Source: Malus domestica (Eukaryota; Streptophyta; Magnoliopsida; Rosales; Rosaceae). From it: a DNA stretch of 64,000 nucleotides. How positions within the stretch are numbered: position 1 is the stretch's first letter; each line of letters begins with the position of its first letter. The notes below the pieces were generated by a model, which made no database searches, was not told the origin of the DNA, and worked only from the letters and a program-made list of their open reading frames with translations. Shown here in pieces: positions 1-10,569 of the stretch. The DNA is taken from NCBI RefSeq assembly GCF_042453785.1, contig NC_091675.1, forward strand, positions 53,454,501 to 53,518,500. Reading direction: 5' to 3'. The position numbers were made by a program, and so were the translations under genes.

Positions 1-420
1 GCTTTTTACTTCAGTTTTCTCCAGGATTGACGAAAACGAGTTCAATCCCCAGGGCCTCCTATATTTCTGAGTTCAGTTTGCAAACATGCCAAACTTTATG
101 AAGTAATGTTTAATAAAATAAAAAAATTGCGCTCCAACTAACAACTTAAGGAGTTTGCATTTGCTTTTAGTTTCACTTTGAGATTGCCTACTTGGAGCTG
201 CGATCAACTGTCACCAACTCTTCTCAAGTATATTTTTTTATGTATTCTTTTCACATCAATCAAGACATCCACTCTATAAGTTTCTTGGCCTGAATTGAAA
301 TTTGCCTTCTCGATGGGCATTTGTTTGGATTCGTTCCCATAACTATTCTTATGAGACCTAATAAATTTCTGCTTTTAGTTTTCCATTTGTTCTTGACAAT
401 AATTTAACTTTGCTTTGCAG
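1..420 (+). other. TH1: TH1 intron (partial)
   Basis: This AT-rich stretch has no supported reading frame. It ends in a pyrimidine-rich tract followed by TTTGCAG at 414-420, which is the splice acceptor of the terminal TH1 exon. I read it as the 3' part of the last TH1 intron. The upstream exons lie outside the window. Confidence 0.75.
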
Positions 421-964
421 GGAAAAGGATATTGAAACAGGGGATTTTCTGGAAGCAGCTAAGTCATGTCTCCAAATTTGCCGTGCCCATGGAATTCCAT
501 TACTAATAAATGATCGTATAGATGTTGCGCTTGCTTCTGATGCTGATGGGGTGCATATTGGCCAGTCTGACATGCCTGCCCATGTTGCACGTTCTCTCCT
601 TGGTCCTGAAAAGATAATTGGCGTGTCATGCAAGACACCAGAGCAGGCGGAGAAAGCATGGCTTGGTGGTGCTGATTACATTGGTAGTGGTGGTGTATAT
701 CCAACTAATACAAAGGAAAACAATCGCACTATAGGCTTGGACGGGCTGAAAACTGTTTGTTTGGCGTCTAAATTACCCGTGGTTGCGATTGGTGGGATCA
801 ATATTTCAAATGCACGTGAGGTGATGGAAATTGGTGTACCGAACCTGAAAGGCGTTGCAGTTGTGTCTGCTCTATTTGATAGGGAATGTGTTTTGACAGA
901 GACTAGGAAGTTGCATGCAGTGCTAACGGAGGCAACAGCAGCAGCAGCAGCAGCAGCAAAGTGA
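421..964 (+). CDS. TH1: TH1 terminal exon, thiamin-phosphate synthase domain (partial)
   Basis: This is the last coding exon of the plant bifunctional HMP-P kinase/thiamin-phosphate synthase. The ThiE half joins HMP-PP to HET-P to make thiamin monophosphate in the chloroplast. The exon begins after the TTTGCAG acceptor with the third base of an Arg codon, giving the conserved REK. It then encodes ThiE landmarks: [11 protein letters not shown] with [33 protein letters not shown] and a C-terminal VVAIGGIN phosphate-binding loop. The stop TGA is at 962-964. The exon supplies about 180 residues, most of a ThiE barrel, so the kinase half must be encoded upstream of the window. A run of eight or so codons of GCA type near the stop encodes an alanine tail, a probable slippage tract. 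The 3' UTR probably runs to about 1300. Family assignment is strong; exon completeness rests on the acceptor. Confidence 0.9.
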
Positions 965-1467
965 AACATACGGGGATAAGGCCGGCCTCAATGCAAATTT
1001 TCATTTTTCTTGTGAGTGGCTAGAGAAGTCAAGTGTACTCGGTTCTCTTGGGTTCAACGCACCGGAAAAAGTTGATCTTGCTCAGCGGCGGAGTATGGAC
1101 GGTTGTTTGCTTAGCGTGGGACGTTTTGTTGCTCGGTATGGACGTTTGTTTTTTCTAATATTTTGCGTAAAGGGGATTCGGGTTCTGTATAACGTAATGC
1201 AGCAGAAGTGCGATGTACTGCTGTAAATTAATTCATGATATGTTTCCATGTGCTTGGCTGCTGACTTGAGTTGATCGATCGATCGAAAACTTGAATTATT
1301 GAAGACTTTATTGTGTATTTATCTTCTTCTTGAGTAGATGTGAAGAATATAAAAATCCCCTTTGCTGTATTCGAACTCAATATCTGTCTCCCACAATTTG
1401 ATGTTTGTTTGTTCCCCAGAAGTCAACTCTATCCTCACTGATGGGCTTTGGACCCTGGATCTATTGC

Positions 1468-2138
1468 TAGGGGGGGGTGCGAGTGCAACTTAGGTTGGGT
1501 CAACTCGAGTTCGTTCATTTCAACTTAATTTTAAATTTGATTGGGCGGGTTAGAATGAAGGAAAAACTCACCCAAATTCAATCCGGTCTCAATCCGATTA
1601 TTTATTGGGATGGGGTGGGTTCTGCTTTTCTTGCCCATTTGAACCCTAACCTGAACTGATATCTAGCTCGAATTCACCTCATGCGCATTTTAGTCATCCC
1701 AGTTCATATTATTATAAGCTAGAAATATGTTTTTGGATTATTGTACTTGAAATTTGTTTTCGTTTTAATTTGGATAAACAAATAGTTTCTTTTACGTCTT
1801 TCTTTTAATTGAAGCCTTGATGTTGTTTGTAATTTAATTTCAATTTTAAAACATTAGAAGTGCTCTTCAAGCTATTTGGTTTATCGTTTGTGTGGATGAT
1901 GTGTAAAAATTGGATTTAACTAGTATTGACGTTGTTTAGTTAAAAATTTAAAAAAAAAATCCTGCAAAACAAGGTGTTACAAGATTGAACTCGATAAATT
2001 TGTCAAACTAGAACCCTACCCGAATAAACCTACACACTTGAAACCCGAGCTCGAATGAGCTCGCATGAACCCAAACCCAACCCATTGCCTTGTGAAGGTT
2101 GGGGTCAACCCACCCAACCCGCTCGAGTTGCATTCCTA
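1468..2138. mobile_element. hAT-type non-autonomous element (MITE), 671 bp
   Basis: The ends are inverted. The left end, starting TAGGGG, contains GTGCAACTTAGGTTGGGTC. The right end reads, in reverse complement, TAGGAATGCAACTCGAG followed by a GGTTGGGT-rich stretch. The element is flanked by an 8-bp direct repeat with one mismatch: TCTATTGC at 1460-1467 and TCTATAGC at 2139-2146. An 8-bp duplication and TAGGG-like termini fit the hAT superfamily. There is no transposase ORF inside. The interior is AT-rich, with GGGTT/AACCC-rich subterminal stretches. Confidence 0.75.
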
Positions 2139-2811
2139 TCTATAGCCTAATCCTACCCATCCCCTATCTTCAAAACAAGTTCAGCCAAGAACGTTAACTT
2201 GGAAGTTTGGAAACCCGGAATGTGAGATTGGTTGATTCTTGAGGTTAAAATGGGGATGTCCAAAGATAAAGTTTGTGTTGATTGTTATCAAAACATGGTA
2301 AGTGAAAAAATTATGAAAGCAAGCAAAAAAGCATTTTACCACCAAGAAATGCTATGGAGACTTTCAAAGTGGAACTTTCCATGAACTTTACCACCTCATG
2401 GTTTAACGTCAATTCTCGTGCTAACATTGTACAAAAAACATGAGGTATCAAAGAGTCCATAGCAAGTCCCACTTTTGAGGGTACTACCTAACAGACAACT
2501 GGACAAGCAATCACAAGTCAGGGTGATACCGAAATATATAACAAAAGTAATATGTTATAACTGAATAAACCTCCTTACATACCATATACCCCATTGGGGG
2601 GCTAAGTTTCCTTTTTGACAATCTCTTGTTCTAAAATAAAACGATACAACACAACCCGTTTAGGCTTTAACACTTCCCCCCTCCGAGCCTCCCACCTCCC
2701 TTAAATTCGAAAACAACGACAAAACATCTCATACCCCCAACCTTTGACTACAAATTCTACTAGTGATACATCCACAGTCAGTCTCAGCACCACACTATAA
2801 TTTACAGAACT
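2139..2811. other. Intergenic spacer and SnRK2 3' flank
   Basis: I see no gene here. The right part (about 2640-2927) lies downstream of the kinase stop codon and is probably its 3' UTR on the minus strand. Confidence 0.5.
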
Positions 2812-2927
2812 TTGTTTATTGAAACACCATCGCCTACGCAAAACAAAAAAACTGACTGTTTATACAAGCATAACGTTCTTGACCACGGAGATAATGAGAT
2901 TTTTGATATTGAGGAAGAAACTGGTTC

Positions 2928-5667
2928 TCAGCTGAAGCGCACTTCTCCACTTGCATGTACTTCTTTGACTGTCTTGTCATACTCGTCTTCTTCTTCTTCC
3001 TCCTCGCCTTCGACATCTTCCTTTGTATCACCATCTTCTTCTCCCCAGCCAAAGCCTCCAATTGATCGGGAAACTGGAGGAGGATTTTTGGCTTCCTCCA
3101 CTATCTTCATGATGGCTTCAATACTTTGGAGAGAAAAGGTTGGGTTTTCTTTTCTGTAGTAAACGGTTTGAGCTGCTTCTGTAAGCTCTCTAGGCAAGTT
3201 CTTTAAAAACCACGGGTGGTTCTTGATTTCTTTAATGGTGATCCTCTGAAACAAGAATTGAAGCCAGTTGAGCACATCATGGAAGAGTATGATAAGAACC
3301 AATATCAAATTCACTTATGCATCTAATGTTCAACACTAGCACAATGATTCAAACTTTTATAATTCATTTCTTTTTGTTTTAGGGGCCACTAAAACCTCGG
3401 CAGGAGCAAATCAGATGAGACTGATTGTAAACAAAATATACGAGGACTGAGATGCATACCTCCATCTTCTCATTCCGAAGGTTAAAACATTAGTTGGTTG
3501 TTAAGACAACAATTACGTTTGAGGTACCATCATGGATTTTTTATTCTTCCAAAGACTATCATGGTAAAGATTGCAAGGGACACTTTATTATACGCCTAGT
3601 CTAGTAGCCTATTCTGTGTCATCAGCCTATATACACAAATTAATTTGATGTTGTCATAACAAGACAATGAGCCAATTGCCATTAACCTACAAAGTTCAGA
3701 AACCTAAAGCTTTCTTTTTTAAGTAAATATTATTGAAACTTGCCAGGCAACATAGTATAATACATACCCTTCCTGAATTTGCAACAAAGATGCGAGAGAG
3801 GAGATGCCTACAATCTTGAGATATGTGAACATAGTCTGGGATCTTGTACTGAACAGACATTATTTTCTGCATCAAAAGAATGAAAAGGAAACTACACAGT
3901 TAAAACAGAAAAAGGTTAATGATTAACTTTCAGGGCTGAATAAATAGTAAAATTACATTAATGGTTTTCCTGAAATTCTTTGGATCTTCTTGGTCTTCAA
4001 ATGGATAAGCTCCCACCAGCATAACATACAGGGTTACTCCACATGACCACACATCTGCCAACTGGATGAACAGAAACGAAAATCAGATAAAGGTCGTACC
4101 CAGTGCACAAGGCTCCCGCTTTACGCAGGGTCTGGGAGAGGTGAATGTCGGCTAGCCTTACCCCCATTTATGGAGAGGCTGCTCCCAAGTCTCGAACCCG
4201 AGACCTACCGCTCATGGGCGAAGGCACTTGCCATCGCACCAAGTGCGACCTCTTAGAAACGAAAATCAGATGATTGAAGTAAAAGCTGTATAATATATAT
4301 TTTTTTGTTGAAAATTTCTATTTAAATTCTAAGCACAAAAGATTCAATGAACACGTGTATAACATCATTTAACTTCCTGCTCTCCCCAGGTAGGAGAACG
4401 GTTGAACTCCCTAATTCCTAGTTGTCATGTAAACAAACATTGCTATTACAGAAGCAAATAATTGAGCAAAAGAAAAAATGATCTGTGCTCTATAAATTAT
4501 AAAGTCAAATACATCATGACATCTAATCTACCACTCCAAGTTTCAACTCATTTTCGTCGTCATTAAATGATATACCTGCACCTTCAACCACCTACTTAGC
4601 ACAACAAGAAATCACATCTTATGACGAAATCTGGAAATACCATTCATTGTAATGACTGGCTATCAACTAATCCTTAGAACAATATACAAGTATCTTTAAA
4701 ATTGTAGTGCATCAATTATCAGAGAAGAATGAAAATGACAGCAATGAAAAAATTGAAGGCTACCTTGCCATCATACTCTCTTCGAGAAAGAACTTCAGGT
4801 GCAATATATGCAGGAGTTCCCACAGTTGATTTAGGCCTTGAATGCAGCAAGGATGACTACACAAATAAAGTTCATCAGAATATAGAACTTTTACATTTAC
4901 CTTGAAATAACAAAAGCCTCTGACAATATGTTCATTGTAGAATTAAACCTTAGAATAACCAAAATCGCAAATTTTCAGGCGTGGAGCTGGGCTGCCATCC
5001 AGCAAGGTATTTTCCAGCTTCAAATCTCGGTGGCATATTTGCTGCACAGAAAGACAAGAGAAAAATGAGAATCATGGGTTAAGGGAAAAATCCATTGGAG
5101 ATCAGGAACTCTAACAACTCATATTATCTTCACCAGAGAATGACAGTAGCTAACTCCCGAGATAAGCTGCTGAAAAAAATATCTAGCCTGCAAAACCAAC
5201 AAATTTAACTATTTAAGATGATGTTGTCTCTTAGAAACTTAACAAATTAGCCACATTGGACAAAACACATTGGAGGTTATCCAATCATAAGTATTGGCAT
5301 GCTATAAGTATAGCTATCAATTTCTTCATCATGTCCGGGATTTTATTAGGACACAAGTACAAAAGTTTTAAAAAATTGGAGCTTCTCATTAATCAAGATC
5401 AGTGATCAAACCTCATCTTCACTGAACCTTCCTGCATTGCAAATCCTCTCAAAGAGCTCTCCACCAGCCGCATACTCCATAACAATAGCAAGATGTGTAG
5501 GAGTCAAAACTACCTGAAATTACAGAACCTCATATTAGCACGCTGAAACTGATAAGATTTGATTTGGATCCTTCAGAGTTTCAGAATGCAGGAGGCCATA
5601 TCAATAAACACACACCTCCTTGAACCGAATGATGTTTGGGTGGCGAAGCGATCGATGGTTTATGATT

Positions 5668-5699
<32 letters not shown>

Positions 5700-6087
5700 A
5701 ACAAGGGAACGTACAGTTAATCCCATACACGTATACATATACACATAATCATACGAAAATAACAAAATAATCTGTTTCTTATGGATGCATTGAACGAAAT
5801 GGAAAGATTCTAACTTTTTCGAGTACCAACTACGAAATCAAACGAGTGGGTTTTCCTATATGAGGTTTGTAATCCTAAAAGAATTAAACTTCAATGCAAA
5901 AACAAATACGTAAAAGGTGATACGAAATTACAGTGAAATTAAAAAGGGGGGGGGGGGAAGTAAGGACCTTTTGGCCGCGTTCGATGTATTTCATGGCAAC
6001 GAGCTCTTTGGTCTCTTTGTTCCTCATAAGCCTGGCCACCCCAAAATTCCCAGATCCAATATCCTTAACAAGCTCGTACTTTTCCAT
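2928..6087 (-). CDS. SnRK2 protein kinase, subclass I (SnRK2.4/2.10-like)
   Basis: Nine exons on the minus strand join in frame: 6087-5968, 5690-5616, 5513-5412, 5187-5134, 5041-4949, 4856-4764, 4061-3957, 3866-3768 and 3245-2928. Every intron is GT-AG and every coding exon length is a multiple of three. The product is 352 aa, the usual SnRK2 length. It has the glycine loop GSGNFGVA (residues 11-18), Lys33, catalytic HRDLKLEN (121-128), DFG (143-145), and an activation loop with [16 protein letters not shown] around Ser158 and Thr159. After the kinase lobe comes the SnRK2 box (GFGW), then a Glu-rich acidic tail ending EVRFS. The Glu-rich tail points to subclass I, the ABA-independent osmotic-stress kinases, rather than the Asp-rich ABA-activated subclass III. 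The start is the only ATG giving [14 protein letters not shown] (GA)n tract sits about 340 bp upstream. One intron (4062-4763) holds a SINE. All key residues are intact. Confidence 0.95.
4072..4271 (-). mobile_element. Au-type SINE with 17-bp target-site duplication
   Basis: The SINE body is 4089-4254, read on the minus strand. It starts GAGGTCGCACTTGGTGCGA, an A-box-like region, and carries the B-box GGTTCGAGACTT. It ends in the CTTGTGCACTGGGTACGACC motif typical of Au SINEs. It is flanked by a perfect 17-bp direct repeat, AGAAACGAAAATCAGAT, at 4072-4088 and 4255-4271. It lies in the SnRK2 intron between exons 6 and 7, well away from the splice sites. It is tRNA-derived and depends on LINE proteins for movement. 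Confidence 0.92.
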
Positions 6088-6421
6088 TTTCTACGCTTTA
6101 TTTATTCAAATTTTGCTGTTTGAGGCTCCGTATAGAAACTCCAATTGAGATACACACCTCGGAAGCTTGAAAGGATCGATTGAGCTTTCAATTCATGGAT
6201 GATCTCCAAGCTCACACAACACCCAAACGGAGCAATTGGATCGAATTGGAAAAAAACCCAAATCCTGGAACCGAGATCAGCGTTCTAGAGAGATGGAGAG
6301 GGTGGGGGGATTGGGAAGGAAGAGGGTTATTGAATTGGATCACTTGCTGGATTTGATTTGGGGAATTAATTAGGATTGGGGATGCATGTGGTGAAGATTG
6401 AAAGAAAGATTATTCTATTAG

Positions 6422-6423
<2 letters not shown>
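6088..6423 (-). promoter_or_regulatory. SnRK2 5' UTR/promoter region
   Basis: This is the region upstream of the kinase start codon. No other gene is visible. It is expected to hold the 5' UTR and core promoter, but I cannot place the transcription start. Confidence 0.4.

Positions 6424-6457
<34 letters not shown>
6424..6457. repeat. (GA)n microsatellite
   Basis: About 17 uninterrupted GA units lie upstream of the SnRK2 gene. This would be a candidate length-polymorphic marker. Read along the gene it is a CT-rich tract, as is common in plant 5' leaders. Confidence 0.95.
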
Positions 6458-6461
<4 letters not shown>

Positions 6462-6805
6462 AGGGTTGATGAGCTGAGTGAGGGATCCAAGATGCGAGAA
6501 ATTTCTTTGAAGGGTAGTAAGCAAGGAATCAAAACGCTTTTTAAAAATTCCAAACACTGGTTCTGAGCTTTTTTATTTATTTATTTTCAATTTTTTTTTA
6601 ATTTCTCTATGTTATTTTTTTTCCCATTTTGACGTACTATGCATGACTTTGACTATAAATGCATGTACATGAGATCAAAGGATATAGATTGAGAGAGACA
6701 TTTCTTCGCTCCAAAAAGGCGGTTGGGACCACAAATTTGGGATCAATTATCATCGAACCTCCCTTTGTAATTGTAGATGTTAGTATAAAAATGTTTTTTT
6801 TTTAA

Positions 6806-6958
6806 GGAAAACTAACAAAAATGACTTGAAAACTTTGAGTTTTAATTAAAATGACAAAAAGTTGTTGTAAGTGAATAGTATAAGGAGTGACTTTTTAAAG
6901 TAAAAATGTGATTTTTCATTAAAGTGAACAGTAGCGGGAGTGTTTCGTTAAAACTCCC
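6806..6958. mobile_element. Short MITE with TIRs, about 153 bp
   Basis: The left end GGAAAACTAACAAAAATGAC and the right end in reverse complement, GGGAGTTTTAACGAAAC, form imperfect inverted ends. The interior (AACTTTGAGTTTTAA, GTGAACAGTA, TTCGTTAAA) matches a short repeat I associate with Rosaceae promoters. It has no coding capacity. The flanks are T-rich, so the target duplication cannot be read with confidence. Confidence 0.6.
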
Positions 6959-6993
6959 ATTTTTATTGTTATTATTTTGGTTTCGGCTCTTGG

Positions 6994-7333
6994 CAGTGAC
7001 GGATCTAGAATTTTAACGTTGGGTGGTCCTAATCAAGGTACACTAGATGCTAGTGAGGTGGCGAACTGGGTTCTAGCGTCTAGGCCCCTAGATGGGGCCT
7101 AAGTAGGAGTCTATGTAGATTAGGTTGATATAAGTAAATTTATTATATATCACATGAATAAGATCTAAGCTTATATGTTCCTCTTCGTCGTAAATTAGAT
7201 CTTTCTTCTTTGTTCTTAGCTTCTGGTGCACAACACTTGCCTAAACCGTTGGATGGTCTTCTCCCTTCTACCATATGCCCAGACTGTTGGGTGGTCCCGG
7301 GACACCCAAGTCCATGAGTGGATCCGCCTTTAG
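6994..7333. mobile_element. Possible hAT-like non-autonomous element
   Basis: The left end CAGTGACGGATCTAGAATTT with GGGTGGTCC nearby resembles the reverse complement of the right end (GGCGGATCCACTCATGG with a nearby CCCGGGACCACCC). CAGTGGCGGATCC-like termini are common in plant hAT families. I could not find a clear 8-bp duplication, so both boundaries and family are tentative. Confidence 0.4.
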
Positions 7334-7627
7334 TCCTCGATCAACCAAATGATTACACTGCAACCATTTTTAATTAAATATTTTGATCGAATTCCTTAGC
7401 ATTATTGTAACTATTTCATTTATGAATTTAATATTTTCACAAAATATGGCTTCTAAATAAATTCAAATGAGAGTAAATAATATTATTAAAAATATAATAA
7501 TCACTTTAAAAATCAACACTAGGGTAATACTCTTCCCTAAGTTTAATGTACCAGCAATTATTAATATTTAAAAAGAAGAACTATTGGTATAAAATAAATA
7601 TATGTAATTAACTTGGGTATGTTACCG

Positions 7628-7789
7628 CTTAATATTACGGTCTAGTGATATTCCTCTTTACTTATAAGTAAAATGTCTTAAGTTTGATGATCGCCAAAAA
7701 CGAATTTGAACCATATTAATGCTAGTCCATTTGTGAGGTTGAACCCACCTCCTCTCTTAATATAGATAATAACGTTTGTTAAAAAAAAA
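7628..7789 (+). mobile_element. tRNA-type SINE, copy 1
   Basis: The sequence starts near CTTAATATTACGGTCTAGTG and has an A-box-like TAGTGATATTCC. A later degenerate B-box region is followed by GCGAATTTGAACCA-like sequence. It ends AACGTTTGTT plus an A run. A second copy lies at 21117-21304 with the same order of blocks and the same A-rich 3' end. No clean target duplication remains, so it is old. Confidence 0.6.
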
Positions 7790-8308
7790 CTGTGTAGATT
7801 AACATACGGTAAAGAGGGTCTTTATCACAGGAATTCCTATGACTTTTCCTCCAACTCTTCTGTACTACCTCCATCTATGTGTGTTGTTATCAATGGCCCC
7901 ACTACTTCATGTTAAATTCTTAATCTCCCATTGAGCATCTTCAAAAAAGATGTTAAATTATCCGCATAAGCTATAACAGTGAAAAAAGACAGTCATTAAT
8001 TATTTCCAATCGAAATACCAAATTCTATGTATCATGACAAGAAATAACAGCAAATGAGCTTGCTGTTAAATTTGATAGCAGCTTCAAAAAAAAATTTGCT
8101 AAATATTTTGATGTCCACTCTCTCTGAAAGTCTGTGAAAAAACAGTAAAAAAATTCTAACCTTTTCGAACTTTTTCTTCTGAATCATCAGATCTATGACT
8201 ATCTCTCTCTCCTCTCTCATCTTTCTCTCAACTTGGTACTGGTAATGGGATTTTGTACTAAAGTTTTTTTCTATACGGAGGTCTGGATTTTGCAGCTAAA
8301 ATCTAGAT

Positions 8309-8599
8309 ATGTGCTGGAGATTTGAACTTTCTTACTTTTCCTTTGTTCAGACTTCCTCCTCCTTCTCGCAGTTCACAACCCAAATCCGCCTCAAAACCCC
8401 CAAATTCCCAAACCGCAGATCGCAAAATCTCCACGTCCTCGCCGTCGCCGTCGACCCACAACAGGAACTCCCCCAAAACAGCCCCCAGCGGCTCCTCAAA
8501 GAGCTCTCGGAGCGCAAAAGGGCGATTTCTCCGAAGAAGAAGGTGCCGCCGAAACGGTTCAGACTCCGGCCGCCGTTGGACGACAAGAGATTAAAATGA
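8309..8599 (+). pseudogene. Truncated 5' fragment resembling chloroplast RNC1 (RNase III-domain splicing factor)
   Basis: A 96-codon open frame encodes a Ser/Lys-rich N-terminus, then LHVLAVAVDPQQELPQNS, PQRLLKEL and KKKVPPKRF, ending PPLDDKRLK and a stop. I recognise this as the N-terminal part of the plastid RNC1 family, which joins group II intron splicing complexes and is about 500 aa long. Neither RNase III domain is present. Downstream sequence is AT-rich and noncoding, so the gene is cut right after the conserved PPLDDK block. The position where the family start Met would be expected (before ELS) reads TTT. The ATG at 8309 may therefore be fortuitous. I treat this as a gene scrap. The identification comes from memory of the family, with moderate certainty. 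Confidence 0.5.
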
Positions 8600-9719
8600 T
8601 TTTTATTATGAATTATTTATATGTAAAATTTAAAGTATAAGAAAGAAATTAAGAAAAAAAATAATGTAATAAAATAATAGTTTAATTTGACATATTAGAA
8701 AGAGCAAAATATAAAAATATGTCAAAATGTCACATAAGCTGTCAAATTTAAATTTTAAATTCAAAATTTGCAGGCTTAGTGGTCTTTGCCCCTAATCATA
8801 ATATGATTGCTTTTCAAGGCATTACATCAAAAGAGGTTGTTATTACTTTGACAAAAAGAAAAGGTTGTTATCACGAAATATGGTGAAAATCGTTTATTAA
8901 ATTGTTGAAGAGAATCTAACATTTATTTTGGTTTGGTATAAGATCTTGAGGTTAGGTTTAGGGTTTGTTGTTTTGTAATAAAATATATTCATTATCTTCT
9001 TCTATACATACTCGTCTCTTTTCAAGGCTAAACTAAACTAATCTGCTATATGTATGATTAGTATAGTCTAATTGATAGGGTAATTGGGTTAAATAAAAAA
9101 AAGCTGGTCCATCGGTGCAAAAAATAGATAACAATTAGATCAAGAGCTTGTGCCCTTTCAGCGGCCCTTCCAACTTCTGCCTGGGCTTGCACCTGCCGGC
9201 TACATGAGTTGATAGAGTGGTGTGCACCCACGTGCACAACCCATAGCCAAATTGCTCATTTTGCCTCCAAGTTGAGTAGTTGAATTTTCAATGGTCAATC
9301 GACTGGACCGTTAGATTACCCACAGTAAAAAAAATTGTAATTTTTTTTTGCAGCTGCCACGTGGCGCAATTTGAGGCATCCAACATAAATAATTTTGAAA
9401 TTTAATGGCAAGGATTATTGTAAGAGTAAGAAATAAAAAAAATACCAAAAATATATCCAAATTATTTAAGAAATAAAAAAATTACCAAAAAAAATCCTTT
9501 TTTTTTCTCTAAATACCCAACCATCTTCTTCATTCCTTGTATTTGAAATATATTATTGAAATTATACAATCATTTTATTTTCATAGAACATACTTACAAA
9601 GTATAAAAAAATAATAATATACATATTTATCAATAGTACCCTTACCCTTCACAAACAGGTGAACTTGCCATGGATGGAGCTGGCTTAGGCCCAGCAGGGG
9701 CGGATGCCCCCCCTCAATT
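8600..9719. other. AT-rich intergenic sequence
   Basis: No gene is visible. The sequence is AT-rich with A and T runs. The stretch 8640-8770 contains repeated TTTGACATATT/ATATGTCAAAATGTC-like blocks, which suggest an old MITE, but I could not define ends. Confidence 0.4.
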
Positions 9720-9965
9720 ATCTTTTGTTGAAAAAATATACTCTTTTAGTTGCTTGTGACATTAGTATTAACTATTTTATGCACAATTGTCATCGTTGAA
9801 AGAGCATAATCAACCATAAAAATTCTAAAGATGATTGAGTAATTGGATGAGAGATCAATGGATGAATGATAACATATTATTTTTTTATAGAGAGATTTTA
9901 TTGTATTAGTAATGAAGTTGTCATGCAACGTTTCAAAACATGAAATGCGTTGAGGGATATTGTAA
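9720..9965 (+). pseudogene. hAT transposase C-terminal remnant
   Basis: Reading through stops and frameshifts on the plus strand recovers the order VERA..STIKILK, then DQWMND, then MQRFQNMKCVEGY-like codons. This matches the dimerisation region of TTF/ZMYM-type plant hAT transposases, which typically has VERAFSAM, then GDQWMND, then MQRFQNMK. A CAGGGGCGGAT motif lies just upstream at about 9697, similar to hAT termini. The reading frame is heavily broken, so this is an old inactive relic. Confidence 0.5.
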
Positions 9966-10331
9966 TAAGTTGTATAAAAAAAACTTATGGATTAATATAC
10001 AAGTGTTTTGTTGAGTACATTTTTGAACTTTTTAATTTGTGACTTTGTTATTTGAGGGTGCTTTTGTCCATGCAGATCTCTAACCTTGTCCTTGGAACTT
10101 GCACAAAGGTAATTGCTCTTCAGAGTTAATTGTAAATACAATTTCATTTCCCTTGCCCTTGCCGTTGCACTTCTAAAATGAATGGACTTGCTCTCACGGA
10201 TCTCACACGGGATGCCTCCGCCATGTAGATAGCACCAACTGGAGTATGTGGTGTCGAGTTGAAAGGCATGGTGTCATCATCGACCTCTCCATGGTTAACT
10301 AGTGGTAGCTCAATCACTCTCCATGGATGTC

Positions 10332-10569
10332 CACTAATATGGAAAAGGATTGTCTGCCCTTCTTTTTTTCATGCCTTTCCATGCCCTCCTGTTTTGTGTG
10401 GTCACGGTTAAGCCATGTCAACATTTTATATTATTTTTTTATAAAGATAATAAGACAAAAATGAATAGTAATATAAAATGTTGATGTGGTTTAACCGTGA
10501 TCACACAAATAAGAGGGCATAGAAGGACATAGAAAAAGGAAGGACATGCAATCCTTGTCCCACTAATAT
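10332..10569. mobile_element. Mutator-type MITE with 9-bp target duplication
   Basis: The element is 10341-10560. Its two halves are long inverted repeats of about 95 bp. The left starts GGAAAAGGATTG and runs through CACGGTTAAGCCATGTCAAC. The right in reverse complement starts GGACAAGGATTG and runs through CACGGTTAAACCACATCAAC. It is flanked by a perfect 9-bp direct repeat, CACTAATAT, at 10332-10340 and 10561-10569. The long TIRs and 9-bp duplication are the Mutator signature. The spacer between the arms is only a few tens of bases. Confidence 0.88.

Noticed and set aside
8032..8220. Minus-strand 62-codon frame near the RNC1-like scrap
   Set aside because: AT-rich composition, low-complexity Phe/Lys peptide and no family.
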